In this document: positions 10,324 through 21,368 of the stretch, piece by piece | How positions within the stretch are numbered: the stretch's first letter is position 1 | Layout of the letters: each line of letters begins with the position of its first letter | DNA from: Bos javanicus | Lineage: Eukaryota; Chordata; Mammalia; Artiodactyla; Bovidae | Reading direction: 5' to 3' | Length of the DNA: 64,000 nt | NCBI RefSeq assembly: GCF_032452875.1 | Contig: NC_083897.1 | Location: 12,444,854 to 12,508,853, forward strand | Notes under the pieces: model-generated | Databases searched by the model: none | What the model was told of the DNA's origin: nothing | Seen by the model: the letters and a program-made list of their open reading frames with translations, nothing else | Made by a program: the position numbers and the translations under genes

Positions 10324-11988
10324 GGGGGGGGCGGTCCTAAGATGGCAGATGAATAGGATGGGGAGACCACTTTCTGCCTAACAAATTCTTTGATAGATCA
10401 TTTCAATGCTGAGCAAATTCCACAAAACAACTTCTGAATGCTGGAAGAGGACACCAGGCACCCAGAAAGGCAGCCCATTGTCTTTGAAAGGAGGTAGCAC
10501 AAAATATAAAAGATAAAAAGAGAGACAAAGAGTTAGGGATGGAGACCCATCCTGGGGAAGAAACCCTCTCACCAGCGGGTCTGTGCAGAGTTTTGGAATC
10601 TCAGAGGGCAACATAACCAGGAGAAAAAAAAAAACCCACAGATTACTTGCCTAACTGCAACTACCAGCGGAGAAGTCGCCCAGATGCTCAAGTCTGCCAG
10701 CAGTGAGCCTGCCAGCAGCGAGTGGGGGCTGAACAGGGAGGCACAGGCTGCATTGCTTAGGGTAAGGACCCAGCCTGAATGCCCTGAGGACAATCTGAGA
10801 AAGCTAACATGAGATAGAAACCCAAACTGTGGGATAGCCAGAGAGAGAGAGGGGAAAAAAAGAGAGAGAGAGAGAGAGAACTTTCCCGTAAAAAGTTCTA
10901 ACCGAAGGTACTGCCAGGCCTGCTCACAGAACAAAGGACTGAGCGAATACCAGAGGAGAGCTAGCCGGCTGTGGACTGGCCCATCCCCCGCTAGCAGCAG
11001 AGAGGCAGGCAGGCGACAGCTAGAGCCAGAAGGTGAGGTGCAATCTCAGCCCCAGAGATGGAATCCTCTACCAAACTACAAGCAGGCTCCCAGTTGCTAA
11101 CCAAGTCTTCCTGGGATCCTGGACAGTTGTCATTCACCAGGAGGGCCACAGCCAGAGATCAGCTCCTCAGAGGAGACACACAGCACATCTGAGACAGTGC
11201 TCCCACTGTGCACCCAGGAAACCGAGCGGCTAGGACCAGGGAGGTGATAAGACGTACCGCCCACCTGGGGAGAGTGTGCTTACCAAGCACCTGGTCGCCT
11301 GAGATGTTCAGACCTGGGAAGGGCACAAACTCAGGCCCAACTGAGTCTTTGCCTTTGGGGAGTACCTGAGAACCTGAATGGCTCAGACCTGGGAAATTAA
11401 CACAACACAGGGACCACTTTAGGCAGTTCCCTTGCAGAGTAACCTGGAGTCTGAGCAGTGTAGACCAGGAAAGCACACACACCATGAGCAGGGGCAAACA
11501 TAGTGTGGCCCAGACACCGCAAGCACTCTCCACACAGGCCAGTGATATTTGTTTGCAGTGTTCCTCCCTCCCCACAGCACGACTGAACAAGTGAGCTGAA
11601 AAAAGTGACCACTTTTGTCCCCTTGTGTCAGGGCAGAAATTAGACACTAAAGAGAATTGCAAACAGAAGGAAGCCAAAATAAACAGAGGGAACTGCTTTG
11701 GAAGTGAGAGATGCAACAGATTAAAACCCTGTAGGTAGCACTGACTACACTGGAAGGGGCCTATAGAACTTGAGAAGAAGTATAAGCTGGAATAAGGAAC
11801 TAACTGAAACTGGACTGACCCCACACTGCCCTCAACAGCTCCAGAGAAATTCCTAGATATATTTTACTATTACCATTTTTTTTTAATTTTTAATCTTTTT
11901 TTTAATTTTTAAGTTATTTATTACTCCTTTAATGTTCATTTTTATAAACTATTACCTTGCAAAAAAAGACCCTATTTTTAAAGCAAAT

Positions 11989-12014
<26 letters not shown>
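11989..12014. repeat. (TA)n microsatellite
   Basis: Thirteen TA dinucleotides within the L1 5' untranslated region. Confidence 0.95.
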
Positions 12015-12024
<10 letters not shown>

Positions 12025-12182
12025 TATAAAATAATTTTTGTGATTTTTTTTTGTTTCCTTAATATTGCATTTTTGAGAATCTAAACTGTACTCTAGATTT
12101 TTAATGTTTGCTTTTTGGTATTTGTTATCAATTTTGTACCTTTGAGAATCCAATCTTCAGTACCCATTTTTATTTAGGAGTG

Positions 12183-12604
12183 TGATTACTGGCTTGATTG
12201 CCCTCTCCCCTTTTGACTCTCCTTTTTCTTCCCCAGGTCACCTCTGTATCCTCCCTCCCCCCTTCTCTTCTCTACCCAACTCTGTGAATATCTTTGGGTA
12301 TTCCGGGCTGTGGAGAACACTTAGGGAACTGATTACTGGCTAGATCTGTCTCTCTCCTTTTGATTCCCCCTCTTCTCCTCCTGGTCACGTCTATCTCCTT
12401 CCTCCCTCTTCTCTTCTCTGTGTAAATCTGTGAACCTCTCTGGGTGTTCCAGACTGTGGAGAGCACACAGGTAATTGATTACTGGCTAGATTGCTCTCTC
12501 CCCTTTTGATTGCCCCTCTTCTCCTGGTCACTTCTATCTCCCTCCTCCTGCTTCTCTTCTCCATGTAACTCTGAACCTCTCTGGGTGTCCCTCACTGTGG
12601 AGAG
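12183..12604 (+). repeat. Three ~146-bp tandem units in the L1 5' region
   Basis: Each unit starts TGATTACTGGCTNGAT (12183, 12330, 12476), continues with a CT-rich block ('ctctctccccttttgatt', 'ttctcttctc') and ends 'ctgggtgttccagactgtgg' or close to it. Spacings are 147 and 146 bp; the third unit fades near 12604. The reiterated units recall the monomer arrays of other mammalian L1 promoters. Confidence 0.85.
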
Positions 12605-13138
12605 GCTTTTCTTTATTAACCTAGATGTTTTATCATTGGTGCGGTATGGATGGAGAAGTCTTCAGGCTACTGCAAGAATAAGACTGAAAACCAGAGTCAG
12701 GAGGCTTAAATACAAAACTAGAGAACTTCATAAAACTCCTGACTCCAGGGAACATTAATCAACAACAGCTCATCCAAAAGGCTCCATACCTACACTGAAA
12801 CCAAGCTCTACCCAAGAGCCAAGAACTTCCAGAGCAAGACATACTAAGTTAATTCTCCAACAATGTAGGAACATAAGCCTAAACATTAAAATACAGGTGG
12901 CCAAAAGTCACATCAAACCCACACGTACCTCAAAACTCAATACTGGGTACTTCATTGCACTCCAGAGAGAAAAGATCCAGCTCCACCCACCAGAACACCG
13001 ACACAAGCTTCCCTAACTATGAAACCTTGACAAGTCACTCATCCAACACCACATACACCGAGAAACCTCCACAATAAACAGGAACCACAAACTGCCAGAA
13101 TACAGAAAGGCCACCCCAAACACAGCAATCTAAGTGAG

Positions 13139-14028
13139 ATGAAAAGTCAGAGAAATATTCAGCAGGTAAAGGAACATGATAAATGCCCACCAAATCAAAC
13201 AAAAGAGGAGATAGGGAGTCTACCTGAAAAAGAATTCAGAATAATGATAGTAAAAATGATCCAAAATCTTGAAAACAAAATGAAGTTACAGATAAATAGT
13301 CTGGAGACAAGGATTGAGAAGATATACGAAATGTTTAACAAGGACCTAGAAGAAATAAAAAAGAGTCAATCAATAATTAATAATGCAACAAATGAGATAA
13401 AAAACACTCTGGAGGGAACCAACAGTAGAATAACTGAGGCAGAAGGTAGGATAAGTGAGGAGGAAGATAGAATATTGGAAATAAATGAAGCAGAGAGGAA
13501 AAAAGAAAAAAGACTTAAAAGAGATGAAGACAACCTCAGAGATCTCTGGGACAATGTCAAGCACCCCAAAATTCAAATCATAGGAGGCCAAGAAGAAGAA
13601 GAAAAAAGAAAGGCCATGAGAAAATACTTGAGGAGATAATGGTTGAAAACTTACCTAAAATGGGGAAAGAAATAGCCACCCAAGTCCAAGAAACCCAGAG
13701 AATCCCAAACAGGAAAAATGCAAGGCAAAACACCCTAAGACACATATTAATCAAATTAATGAAGATCAAACACAAAGAACAAATATTAAAAGCAGCAAGG
13801 GAAAAACAACAAATAATGTACAAGGAGATTCTCAAAAGGATAACAGCTGATCTTTCAATAGAAACTCTTCAGGCCAGAAGGTGATGGCAGGACAAACTTC
13901 AAGTGATAAAAGAGAAAAACTTACAACCCAGATTACTGTACCCACCAAGGATCTCATTCAAATATGAAGGAGAAACCAAAAGCTTTACAGCCAAGCAAAA
14001 GCTGAGAGAATTCAACACCATCAAACCA
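13139..14028 (+). pseudogene. L1 ORF1 (RNA-binding coiled-coil protein), broken
   Basis: Intact ORF1p is an RNA-binding trimeric chaperone of the L1 ribonucleoprotein. The frame opens MKSQRNIQQVKEHDKC at 13139 and stays open to a stop at 13637-13639. Residues ~35-130 are rich in charged heptads typical of the coiled coil (NLENKMKLQINSLETRIEKI), followed by the start of the RRM-like domain (IQIIGGQEEEE). A single-base loss near 13600-13612 in an A-rich run causes the frameshift. The second frame (VENLPKMGKEIATQVQETQ, then KAAREKQQIMYKEI, then ITADLSIETLQARR) continues to a TGA at 13882-13884, and L1-like sequence runs on to ~14028 where the internal deletion begins. The C-terminal end is absent. 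Not functional. Confidence 0.9.
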
Positions 14029-15401
14029 GTATGAGTATACTACACAGAGCAATCTATAGATTCCATGTAATCCCTGTCAAGCTACCAGTGGTATTTTTCA
14101 GAGAAGTAGAACAAATAATTTCACAATTTGTATGGAATTACAAGAAACCTCAAATAGTCAATGCAATCTTGAGAAAGAAGAATGGAACTAGAGGACTCAA
14201 CCTGCCGGACTTAAGGCTATACTACAAAGATACAGTCATCAGGACAGTATGGTACTGGCACAAGGACAGAAATTTAGATCAATGGAACAAAATAGAAAGC
14301 CCAGAGTAAAACCATGCACCTATGGACACCTTATTTTTGACAAAGAGGGAAAGAATATACAATGGAGAATAGACAATCTCTTTAACAAGTGGTGATGGGA
14401 AAACTGGTCAACCATTTGTAAAAGAATGAAACTAGAACACTTTCTAACACGATAACAAACATAAACTCAAAATGGATTAAAGATCTAAACGTAAGACCAG
14501 AAACTGTAAAACTCCTAGAGGAAAACACAGGCAAAACACTCTCTGACATAAATCACAGCAGGATACTTTATGACCCACCTCTCAAAGTAATGGAAATGAA
14601 AGGAAAAATAAACAAATAAGACCTAATTAAACTTAAAAGCTTTTGCACAATGAAGCAAACTATAAGCAAGGTGAAAAGACAGCCTTCAGAATGGGAGAAA
14701 ATGATAGCAAATGAAGCAACTGACAAAGAATTCATCTCAAAAATATACAAGCAGCTCCTGCAGCTCAATTCCAGAAAAATAAACGACCCAATCAAAAAAT
14801 GGACCAAAGAACTAAACAGACATTTCTCCAAAGAAGACATACACATGGCTAACAAGCACATGAAAAATGCTCAACATCACTCATTGTCAGAGAAATGCAA
14901 AAACCACAATGAGGTACCATCTCATGCCAGTCAGAATGGCTGCTATCCAAAAGTCTACAAACAATAAATGATGGAGAGGGTGTGGAGAAAAGGGAACCCT
15001 CTTACACTGTTGGTGGGAATGCAAACTAGTACAGCCACTCTGGAGAAAAGTGTGGAGATTCCTTAAAAAACTGGAATTAGAACTGCCATAGGACCCAGCA
15101 ATCCCACTGCTGGGCATACACACTGAGGAAACCAGAATTGAAAGAGACACGTGTACCCCAATGTTCATTGCAGCACTGTTTACAATAGCCAGGACATGGA
15201 AGCAACCTTGATGTCCACTGGTAGATGAATGGATAAGAAAAATATGGTACATATACAATGGAATATTACTCAGCCATTAAAAAGAATACATTTGAATCCA
15301 TTCTAATGAGGTGGATGAAACTGGAGCCTATTATACAGAGTGAAGTAAGCCAGAATGAAAAACACCAATACAGTATACTAACGCATATATATGGAATTTA
15401 G
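14029..15401 (+). pseudogene. L1 ORF2 C-terminal third, broken
   Basis: Begins abruptly at the deletion point with [18 protein letters not shown], which corresponds to the region after the reverse transcriptase palm. The endonuclease and the FADD-type catalytic box are therefore absent. It continues through [20 protein letters not shown] and reaches the usual ORF2 end, with a stop at 15399-15401. In-frame stops (14307-14309, others near 14356 and 14395) and frameshifts break it; a 105-residue open piece lies at 14650-14967. It cannot encode an active enzyme. The same region of another L1 lies inverted at 57860-59103. Confidence 0.9.
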
Positions 15402-15774
15402 AAAAATGGTAATGATAATCCTATATGCGAGATAGCAAAAGAGACACAGATGTATAGAACAGTCTTTTGGACTCTGTGGGAGAGGCGAAAGTGGGAAGAT
15501 TTGGGAGAATGGCATTGAAACATGTCTATTATATGTGAAATGAATCGCCAGTCCAGGTTTGATGCATGAGACAGGGTGCTCTGGGCTGATGCACTGAGAT
15601 GACCCAGAGGGATGGGATGGAGAGAAAGGTGGGAGGGGGGTTCAGGATGGGGAACACATACCCCCGTGGCTGATTCATGTCAATGTATGGAAAAACCACT
15701 ACAATATTGTAAAGTAATTAGCCTCCAATTAAAATAAATAAATTAATTAAAAAAAAAAAGAATATCAGAGTGGG

Positions 15775-15914
15775 TTGCCATGCCCTCTTTCACCTCTGAA
15801 TCTTCTTCTCTGAATCACCTCTGGATCTTCGCAACCCAGGGATTGAAACTGCATTTCTTATGTCTCATGCACTGGCAGGTGGATTCTTTACCACTGAGCC
15901 ACTTGTGAAGCCCT
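15775..15914 (-). mobile_element. Bov-tA SINE, right half, split by L1
   Basis: Continues the SINE interrupted at 10323: 'ttgccatgccctctttcacc', then the tRNA-like head ending 'accactgagccacttgtgaa'. The head is diverged and contains a short internal duplication around 'tctgaatc'. Confidence 0.85.
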
Positions 15915-15924
15915 CCTTTTCCTA

Positions 15925-16050
15925 CAACAGGCATTAACTGAATGCTGACTGTGTCTCTGAACACTGGACAATGTTCTGGGGATAGAAATATCAAGACATG
16001 GTCCCTATCTTTGAGGAACCCATAGTCTAATGAGACAGACATGCCAAAAG
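15925..16050 (-). mobile_element. L2 LINE 3' remnant
   Basis: Reverse-complement text resembling the L2 3' end: 'tgttctggggatagaaatat' then 'catggtccctatctttgagg' and 'cccatagtctaatgagacag'. Old and diverged. Confidence 0.55.
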
Positions 16051-16374
16051 GCAACTACAATACAATGAATTAAGTGATGTGATAAAAAGGTGGCATTACA
16101 AAGGACATGGCATCCTTTTGCCCACTTGAACTATTAAAGCTGTTTGGATTCCAATGCTTGGCAAATAGGTGTTCAGTGCATCATAGGAGAATGAACGTTG
16201 GTGTGGGAGCTGACAGTGTCTCAATTCACAGCCTCACTTTAATATGGATGAGCTGTGTAAACCTGGCTGTCACTCACCATTTCTGAATGTCACTCACTGG
16301 TTCTGAGCTTTGCTTTCTCTTTCATATGAAACTTACATTACTTACCACATATCAATTGTCTTTCTTGGTTTTTC

Positions 16375-16510
16375 ATAAAGGCAATAGTATTTATGCCTAT
16401 TTTACAAAAGAAGAAATCACAGTCCAGAAAAATTGAGCCACTAGCCTAAGGACACCAAGTTTGTTCATGGTAGGCTGGTGGATGCCAACTCCACTGTTCT
16501 TTCCCTGAGT
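16375..16510 (-). mobile_element. MIR SINE remnant
   Basis: 'tgcctattttacaaaagaag' followed by 'cagtccagaaaaattgagcc' and 'ctagcctaaggacaccaagt' is the reverse-complement MIR pattern. A second plus-strand MIR-like stretch may precede it at 16200-16350, less securely. Confidence 0.6.
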
Positions 16511-18159
16511 TGTTTCATCTAATACACAAAGGTCACTTATCTACACTTATGAAGGAAACGGACATCATTTTAGTAAGATTTTCAATCCTGAGAGGTGAAT
16601 CAAATAGGATTTGTCAATTTTTGAGGGGATCTCATTAAATAGAATCCCTTTATCAATCAAACCCTCTCCCACCACACACATAATCCCAGATTCTTTCCAC
16701 TAATTGAAGAGGTGATATATTTAGTATGATCATTATGATTTTTGAAGCAGAACTTTCAGTTCTATCTTGAGTCTATAAGTCCAGAAAGTGCACAAAACCT
16801 GTTAGCCCACTGGTTTTGGCAGGCAATTGCTCTAGCCAGACATTGTTCTCTTTCTTTATGCTGGCAGGAAGTAGAAAGGGAGATAGTCAGGGTTTCTTTG
16901 ATCTCCTTGTCTGCTAATGTCTACTTCACACATATATATGCCCTGGCTAAAGCTAGCAGCTGAGTGCCCACTTGTAAAGTCAAAAGTCAAGAGGGAGAAT
17001 ACTACCTTGAATAATTTTTATGAACTATACTTCCTAAACTTTAAAAAAAAAAAAAGGGAAAAAAAAAAAAAACCCTCTGTTGAAAATGTGCTTCTATCAG
17101 AAGCTAGGCAGTATCTTCATACTGATAAAACAATGATAATAATTTTAGGTCAGTGAACTGGAATGAGGAACACCTGCCCTGCCTCTGATGTTCCTGGCAT
17201 TTGGGAATAGTGATAAATGACTGGAGGCTATTAGATGTGTCCTGCAAAATGGTGCTGGTGAATTGGAACTTGAAGTTTGTCATTTGCGAAAGAGAACTGA
17301 CTTCCCCAATTGAACCTAATTATGACAGCCATGATAAATAGCCTTTCCATGTTGACATGTTTATTTCTCAGGAACCTGAACAGGGAAATTGGTTTTACGT
17401 ATTTATGTGGGTGGGAAGAATTAAAGTTTTTATCATTCCTTATAACAAATTTATCACCTGATAATCTGGAGGCATGATCAAATTGCAAAAGCAGATGATT
17501 TCCACAGTCTCCTAAGCATTTGGTGTCTATTCAGCAAGAAGAATATTAATCACAAAGTGAAAGGGAAGTTTCTCTTACTTTATATTCAGAATGATCCTTT
17601 GCTAGGTAAACTCTCCAGCAGTCAAATCTTTGCCTTATACTTGACAAATTTATATTTGCCCATAGGGTTCTTCAAGACACATAGGAAAAGATGAGCAAGT
17701 GGAAAAGCTTTGTTTAATCAATTTTTTTCTCCACTTGGTTAAAGAAATAATGCTAGTTGATTTCTCAGTGCTTTAAGGTTTATAATTCCTATTTATTGAC
17801 TGGGAAAAATGAAATTCTTACAGATCTCAGCTAAACATGTCAACAAATTGTTTTATACTCCAGTCTTTGCTAGGGTGCATAGCTTAATATTTATGATGAT
17901 AGATAGATAAATGCCTGTTAATAGTTATTAAATTGACCAAATACTATGCTAAAACCTTGATTAAGCAGCCCTGTGCAATACGTCTAATCCCCATTTGAAA
18001 GAGTGAAAAAGAGAAAGTAGGAAGGGTTACTATTTTGGCAACACATATTTTAATTTCAACAGACTTTTCAACATCATGTAAATGTATTATTTTGATTTTT
18101 TTAAATTATTTTGTTTAAATACCCAGGATCAGGTCTGGAACCTGATTTTAGCATGCCCT
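16511..18159. other. Unique DNA with an A-rich tract
   Basis: Nothing recognised apart from an interrupted poly-A at 17043-17072. Open frames at 16742-16963, 16917-17156 and 17231-17488 lack any domain or context. Confidence 0.45.
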
Positions 18160-18170
18160 CACTGACATAA

Positions 18171-18478
18171 GGGCTTCCCTGATAGCTCAGTTGGTAAACA
18201 ACCTTCCTGCAATGCAGGAGACCCCAGTTCAATTTCTGGGTCAGGAAGATCTGCTGGAGAAGGGATAGGCTACCCATTCCAGTATTCTTGGGCTTCCCTT
18301 GTGGCTCAGCTCATAAAGAATTGGCCTGCAATGTGGGAGACCTGGGTTCGATCCCATGATTGGGAAGATGCCCTGGAGAAGGGAAAGGCTACCCATTCCA
18401 GTATTCTGGCTTGGAAAATTCCATGGAGTCCATGGGGTCACAAAGAGTCAGACACTACTGAGTGACTTTCACTTCATT
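18171..18478 (+). mobile_element. Bov-tA SINE with two tandem tRNA-like heads
   Basis: Same two-headed architecture as the copy at 8892-9192: heads at 18171 and 18290, each followed by the 'gaagggaaaggctacccatt' type linker, then one BovB-derived 3' part. The second head keeps an intact-looking Pol III B box (GGTTCGATCCC near 18347). Probable TSD CACTGAYAT at 18160-18168 and 18479-18487 (one mismatch). Confidence 0.9.
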
Positions 18479-18487
18479 CACTGATAT

Positions 18488-19090
18488 TAGGATATTAGAG
18501 GTTGAGCCCAATTTTATGCCAATGCTATACAGACCAAGAGAAACATGGCTAGTGAATCTTAGTTATTTAAACAGTATATTCTGACATACCAGGGATTGAA
18601 ATCCCTGTGTTGCAGAAATGTTCACAAATCAAAATCCAGCAGGAATTGGATCCTCAAAGGATAGGATCTGGCACTGTACCTGGCCATTAGGATAAGACAG
18701 GGATGTGAAGGAGGCCAGGATGACAGTGGAAGTTTAGACTGTGGATCAAGGCTTGTTACTTTACATGTAAGGGATTTATAATTATGAAACAGAAGGAGAG
18801 AACTGTTAGCATGTGGTATACAAAAAAGAGCAAAATTTCCAGGAGGTGGTCTTTTCTCTTGATGGTGAGCAAACAGGTATAGGTTAGAGTTGCAGCTTCT
18901 ATATGGGCAGTTTTCATGTTCAAAGTTTTAATCAAATCACATTAGGGTAAAGGAACAAGAAGCCATGAAAACTAACTCAAGGATAAACCAGTCTTTGGAA
19001 ACTGAATAAAGAAATTGCCATATTAGAAGAGGGGTGTGTAGTAAGGATAAATGATGAGAGAAGCAGGGTAATAAACTCAGGGAACTACAA
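18488..19090. other. Unique DNA, nothing recognised
   Basis: No repeat or gene recognised with confidence. Confidence 0.45.
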
Positions 19091-19091
19091 T

Positions 19092-20622
19092 GCAAGAATA
19101 CACAGAAGAAATACATAAGAAAGGTCATAATGACCCAGATAACTCTGACAGTGTGGTCAAGCCAGACATCTTAGAATGTGAAGTCAAATGGGCCTTGGGA
19201 AGTGTTACTACAAACAAAGCTAGTGGAGCTGATGGAATTCCAGCTCAACCATTTAAAATCTTAAAAATGATGTTTTGAAAGTGCTGCACTCAATATGCCA
19301 ATACATTTGGAAAACTAAGCAATGGCCACAGGACTGGAAAAGGTCAGTTTTCATTTCAATCACAAAGAAAGGCAATGCCAAAAAATGTTCAAAGTACTTC
19401 ACAATTCCACTCATTTCACATTCTAGCAAGGTAATGCTCAAAATCCTTCAAGCTAGGCTTCAACATTATGTGAACTGAGAAATTCCAGAAGTGCAAGCTG
19501 GATTTAGAAAAGGCAGGGGAACCAAAGAGTAAATTATCAACATATGTTGGAGCAGAGAAAAATTAAGGAAGTTCCAGAAAAATATCTGCTTCATTGACTA
19601 TGCTAAAGCCTTTGTCTGTGCGGATCACAACAAACTGTGGAAAATTCGTAAAGAGATGGGAATACCAGACCACCTTATCTGCCTCCTGACAAACCTGTAT
19701 GCAGGTTAAGAACCAATACAATATTGTAAAGTTTAAAAATAAAATAAAATTAAATTTCACATAGTTTAAAAAAAAAAAAAGAAGCAAAAGTTAGAACTGA
19801 ACATGGAACAATGAACTGATTCCACGTTGGGAAAGGAATTTGCTGTAAACTGTCACCCTGTTTAACTTTTAGGCAGACTATCAAGAACCTCTGGATGAGG
19901 GTCAAAGAGGAGAATGAAAAGTTGGTTTAAAACTCAACATTCAAAAAACCAAGATAATGGCATCCGGTCCCATTATTTCATGGCAAATAGAAGAGGAAAA
20001 AGTGAAAACAGTGCCAGATTTTATTTTCTTGGGTTCCAAAATCACGGTGGATGATGATTGCAACTACAAAATTATAAGATGATTGCTCCTTGGAAGAAAA
20101 GCTATGACAAACCTAGACGGCATACTAAAAAGAAGAGACATCACTTTGCCAACAAAGATTTGCATAGTCAAAGCTACGTTTTTTCCAGTAATGTACGAAT
20201 GTGAGAGTTGGACATAAAGAATAATGAGTGCCAAAGAATTAACGTTTTCGAACTGTGGGGCTGGAGAAGACTCTTGAGAATCCCTTGAACAGCAAGGAGA
20301 CAAAACCAGTCAATCCTAAAGGAAATCAACCTTAAACATTCATTAGAAGGACTGATGCTGAAGATGAAGTTCCAATATTTTTGCTAGCTGATGTGAACAG
20401 CTGACTTATTGGGAAAGACCTGGATGCTGGGAAAGATTGAAGGCAAAGGGAGAAAGAGGGGGCAGAGGATGAGATGGTTGGATGGTATCACTGACTCAAT
20501 GGACATGAGTTTGAGCAAACTCTGGGAGACAGTGAAGGACAGGGAAGACTGGAGTGCTGCAGTCCATGGGATTGCAAAGAGTAGGACATGACTGGGTGAC
20601 TGAACAACAACAAAAAACAGCT
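19092..20622 (+). mobile_element. BovB LINE, 5'-truncated, diverged, with nested L1 tail
   Basis: Starts inside the ORF between endonuclease and reverse transcriptase (EYTEEIHKKGHNDPDNSD at 19098, then PDILECEVKWALGSVTTNKA) and runs to the 3' end near 20622. Frame pieces are at 19090-19278, 19275-19478 and 20409-20591. A ~70-bp L1 tail interrupts it at 19713. A deletion near 19873 removes the segment that would hold the YADD catalytic box. Old and inactive. Confidence 0.9.
19713..19778 (+). mobile_element. Ultra-short L1 3' end nested in BovB
   Basis: 'ccaatacaatattgtaaagt' plus AT-rich text and poly-A interrupts BovB between 'gcaggttaagaa' and 'gaagcaaaagtt', which are contiguous in other copies (for example near 47295). 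Short TSD AAGAA at 19708-19712 and 19779-19783; it may be longer but is masked by the A-tail. Confidence 0.75.
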
Positions 20623-21147
20623 GCCTGAGGACCCACTTGTCAAAACTAGGAGGAAGCCTGTGAAAGGGTATAAGTACATATTACTGACATAGATATACAC
20701 TTTCTCCTCTTACCAGGAATGGAGTTTGGGATTGCTGAAGAGAGGGGTAGCAAATATATAGCAGATGAGTTCTGTCCTCCCATGGCAATTATAGCCTTCA
20801 GTAACTGATCACAGCATCCATTTCATAAATCTTCTCGAAAGTGTTCTAAGAAGTTACTGCCAATATGTCAGTGCTGGAATGGGATGAAAATCTTTCATCC
20901 ATGCTCTCACATTTCCGATTACTGGCTTAAGGACTTCCTATATCACATCTGAGAAATGGGTCAGGGACAATAACACTGGTGGAGAGATTAGTGAACCTAG
21001 CTCTTGACAAGCTGATGCATGAAAAGGGCAGGGCAAAGGAGGTGAGCAGGGTAAGACAGAGAAAAGAAACATCATATATATGTTAGGTTATGTCTCTCTG
21101 TGCTCTTTTGACTCATGTCTGCTACAGAATTCAGCAAGGCATGTGAT
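20623..21147. other. Unique DNA, nothing recognised
   Basis: No repeat or gene recognised. Confidence 0.45.
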
Positions 21148-21368
21148 GGAACTGGCACTGATTTTAGAATCAAGCAGGTGTAGATATAAATCCAGATTCC
21201 ATAATTTACAAGCTTTAGGCAAGTTATTCAGATGTTCAAGTGTCAGAAATTCATCTGTAAGATGAGGTTATTCAGATCCACAGTACAAAATTGACATGAT
21301 GATTAAATCCGGCAATATAGGTGAAAGCATGATACCTTGCACATGGTAGGTTCTTGACAAATGTGAAA
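21148..21368 (+). mobile_element. MIR SINE remnant
   Basis: Plus-strand MIR over most of its length: 'ttagaatcaagcaggtgtag', 'taaatccagattcc', 'aggcaagttattcagatgtt', 'catctgtaagatgaggt', then 'catggtaggttcttgacaaa'. Confidence 0.7.

Larger units (their letters stand above)
10324..13138 (+). promoter_or_regulatory. L1 5' untranslated region (promoter-bearing), with tandem units
   Basis: About 2.8 kb before the ORF1 start. In L1 elements this region carries the internal Pol II promoter. Visible sub-features are a GA tract (10860-10880), a TA microsatellite (11989-12014) and three tandem ~146-bp units beginning at 12183, 12330 and 12476. A 221-residue minus-strand frame (11159-11824) falls inside this region and is taken as chance. 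Promoter activity is inferred from family knowledge only. Confidence 0.75.
10324..15757 (+). mobile_element. L1-BT-type LINE: both ends present, internal deletion, 17-bp TSD
   Basis: A plus-strand L1 starting with a G-run and GCGGTCCTAAGATGGCAGAT, the recognisable 5' end, and ending in 'gcctccaattaaaataaata' plus poly-A. TSD AAGAATATYAGAGTGGG at 10307-10323 and 15758-15774 (one mismatch) shows a normal target-primed insertion into a Bov-tA SINE. Order: 5' untranslated region (10324-13138), ORF1 (13139 to ~14028), then directly the last third of ORF2 (14029-15401), then the 3' untranslated region. The end of ORF1, the inter-ORF spacer and the endonuclease and most of the reverse transcriptase are missing. 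Length is 5.4 kb, against roughly 8 kb for a complete copy. Confidence 0.9.

Noticed and set aside
11159..11824. 221-codon minus-strand open frame
   Set aside because: Lies entirely in the L1 5' untranslated region; low-complexity hydrophobic/Ser-rich translation and no domain.
13139..13639. 166-codon frame as an intact cellular coiled-coil gene
   Set aside because: Recognisable L1 ORF1 with a frameshift before the end of its RRM-like domain.
18290..18400. tRNA gene (head with GGTTCGATCCC B box)
   Set aside because: The sequence is the tRNA-Glu-derived head of a SINE and lacks a complete cloverleaf and acceptor stem. The same applies to all Bov-tA and CHR heads here.
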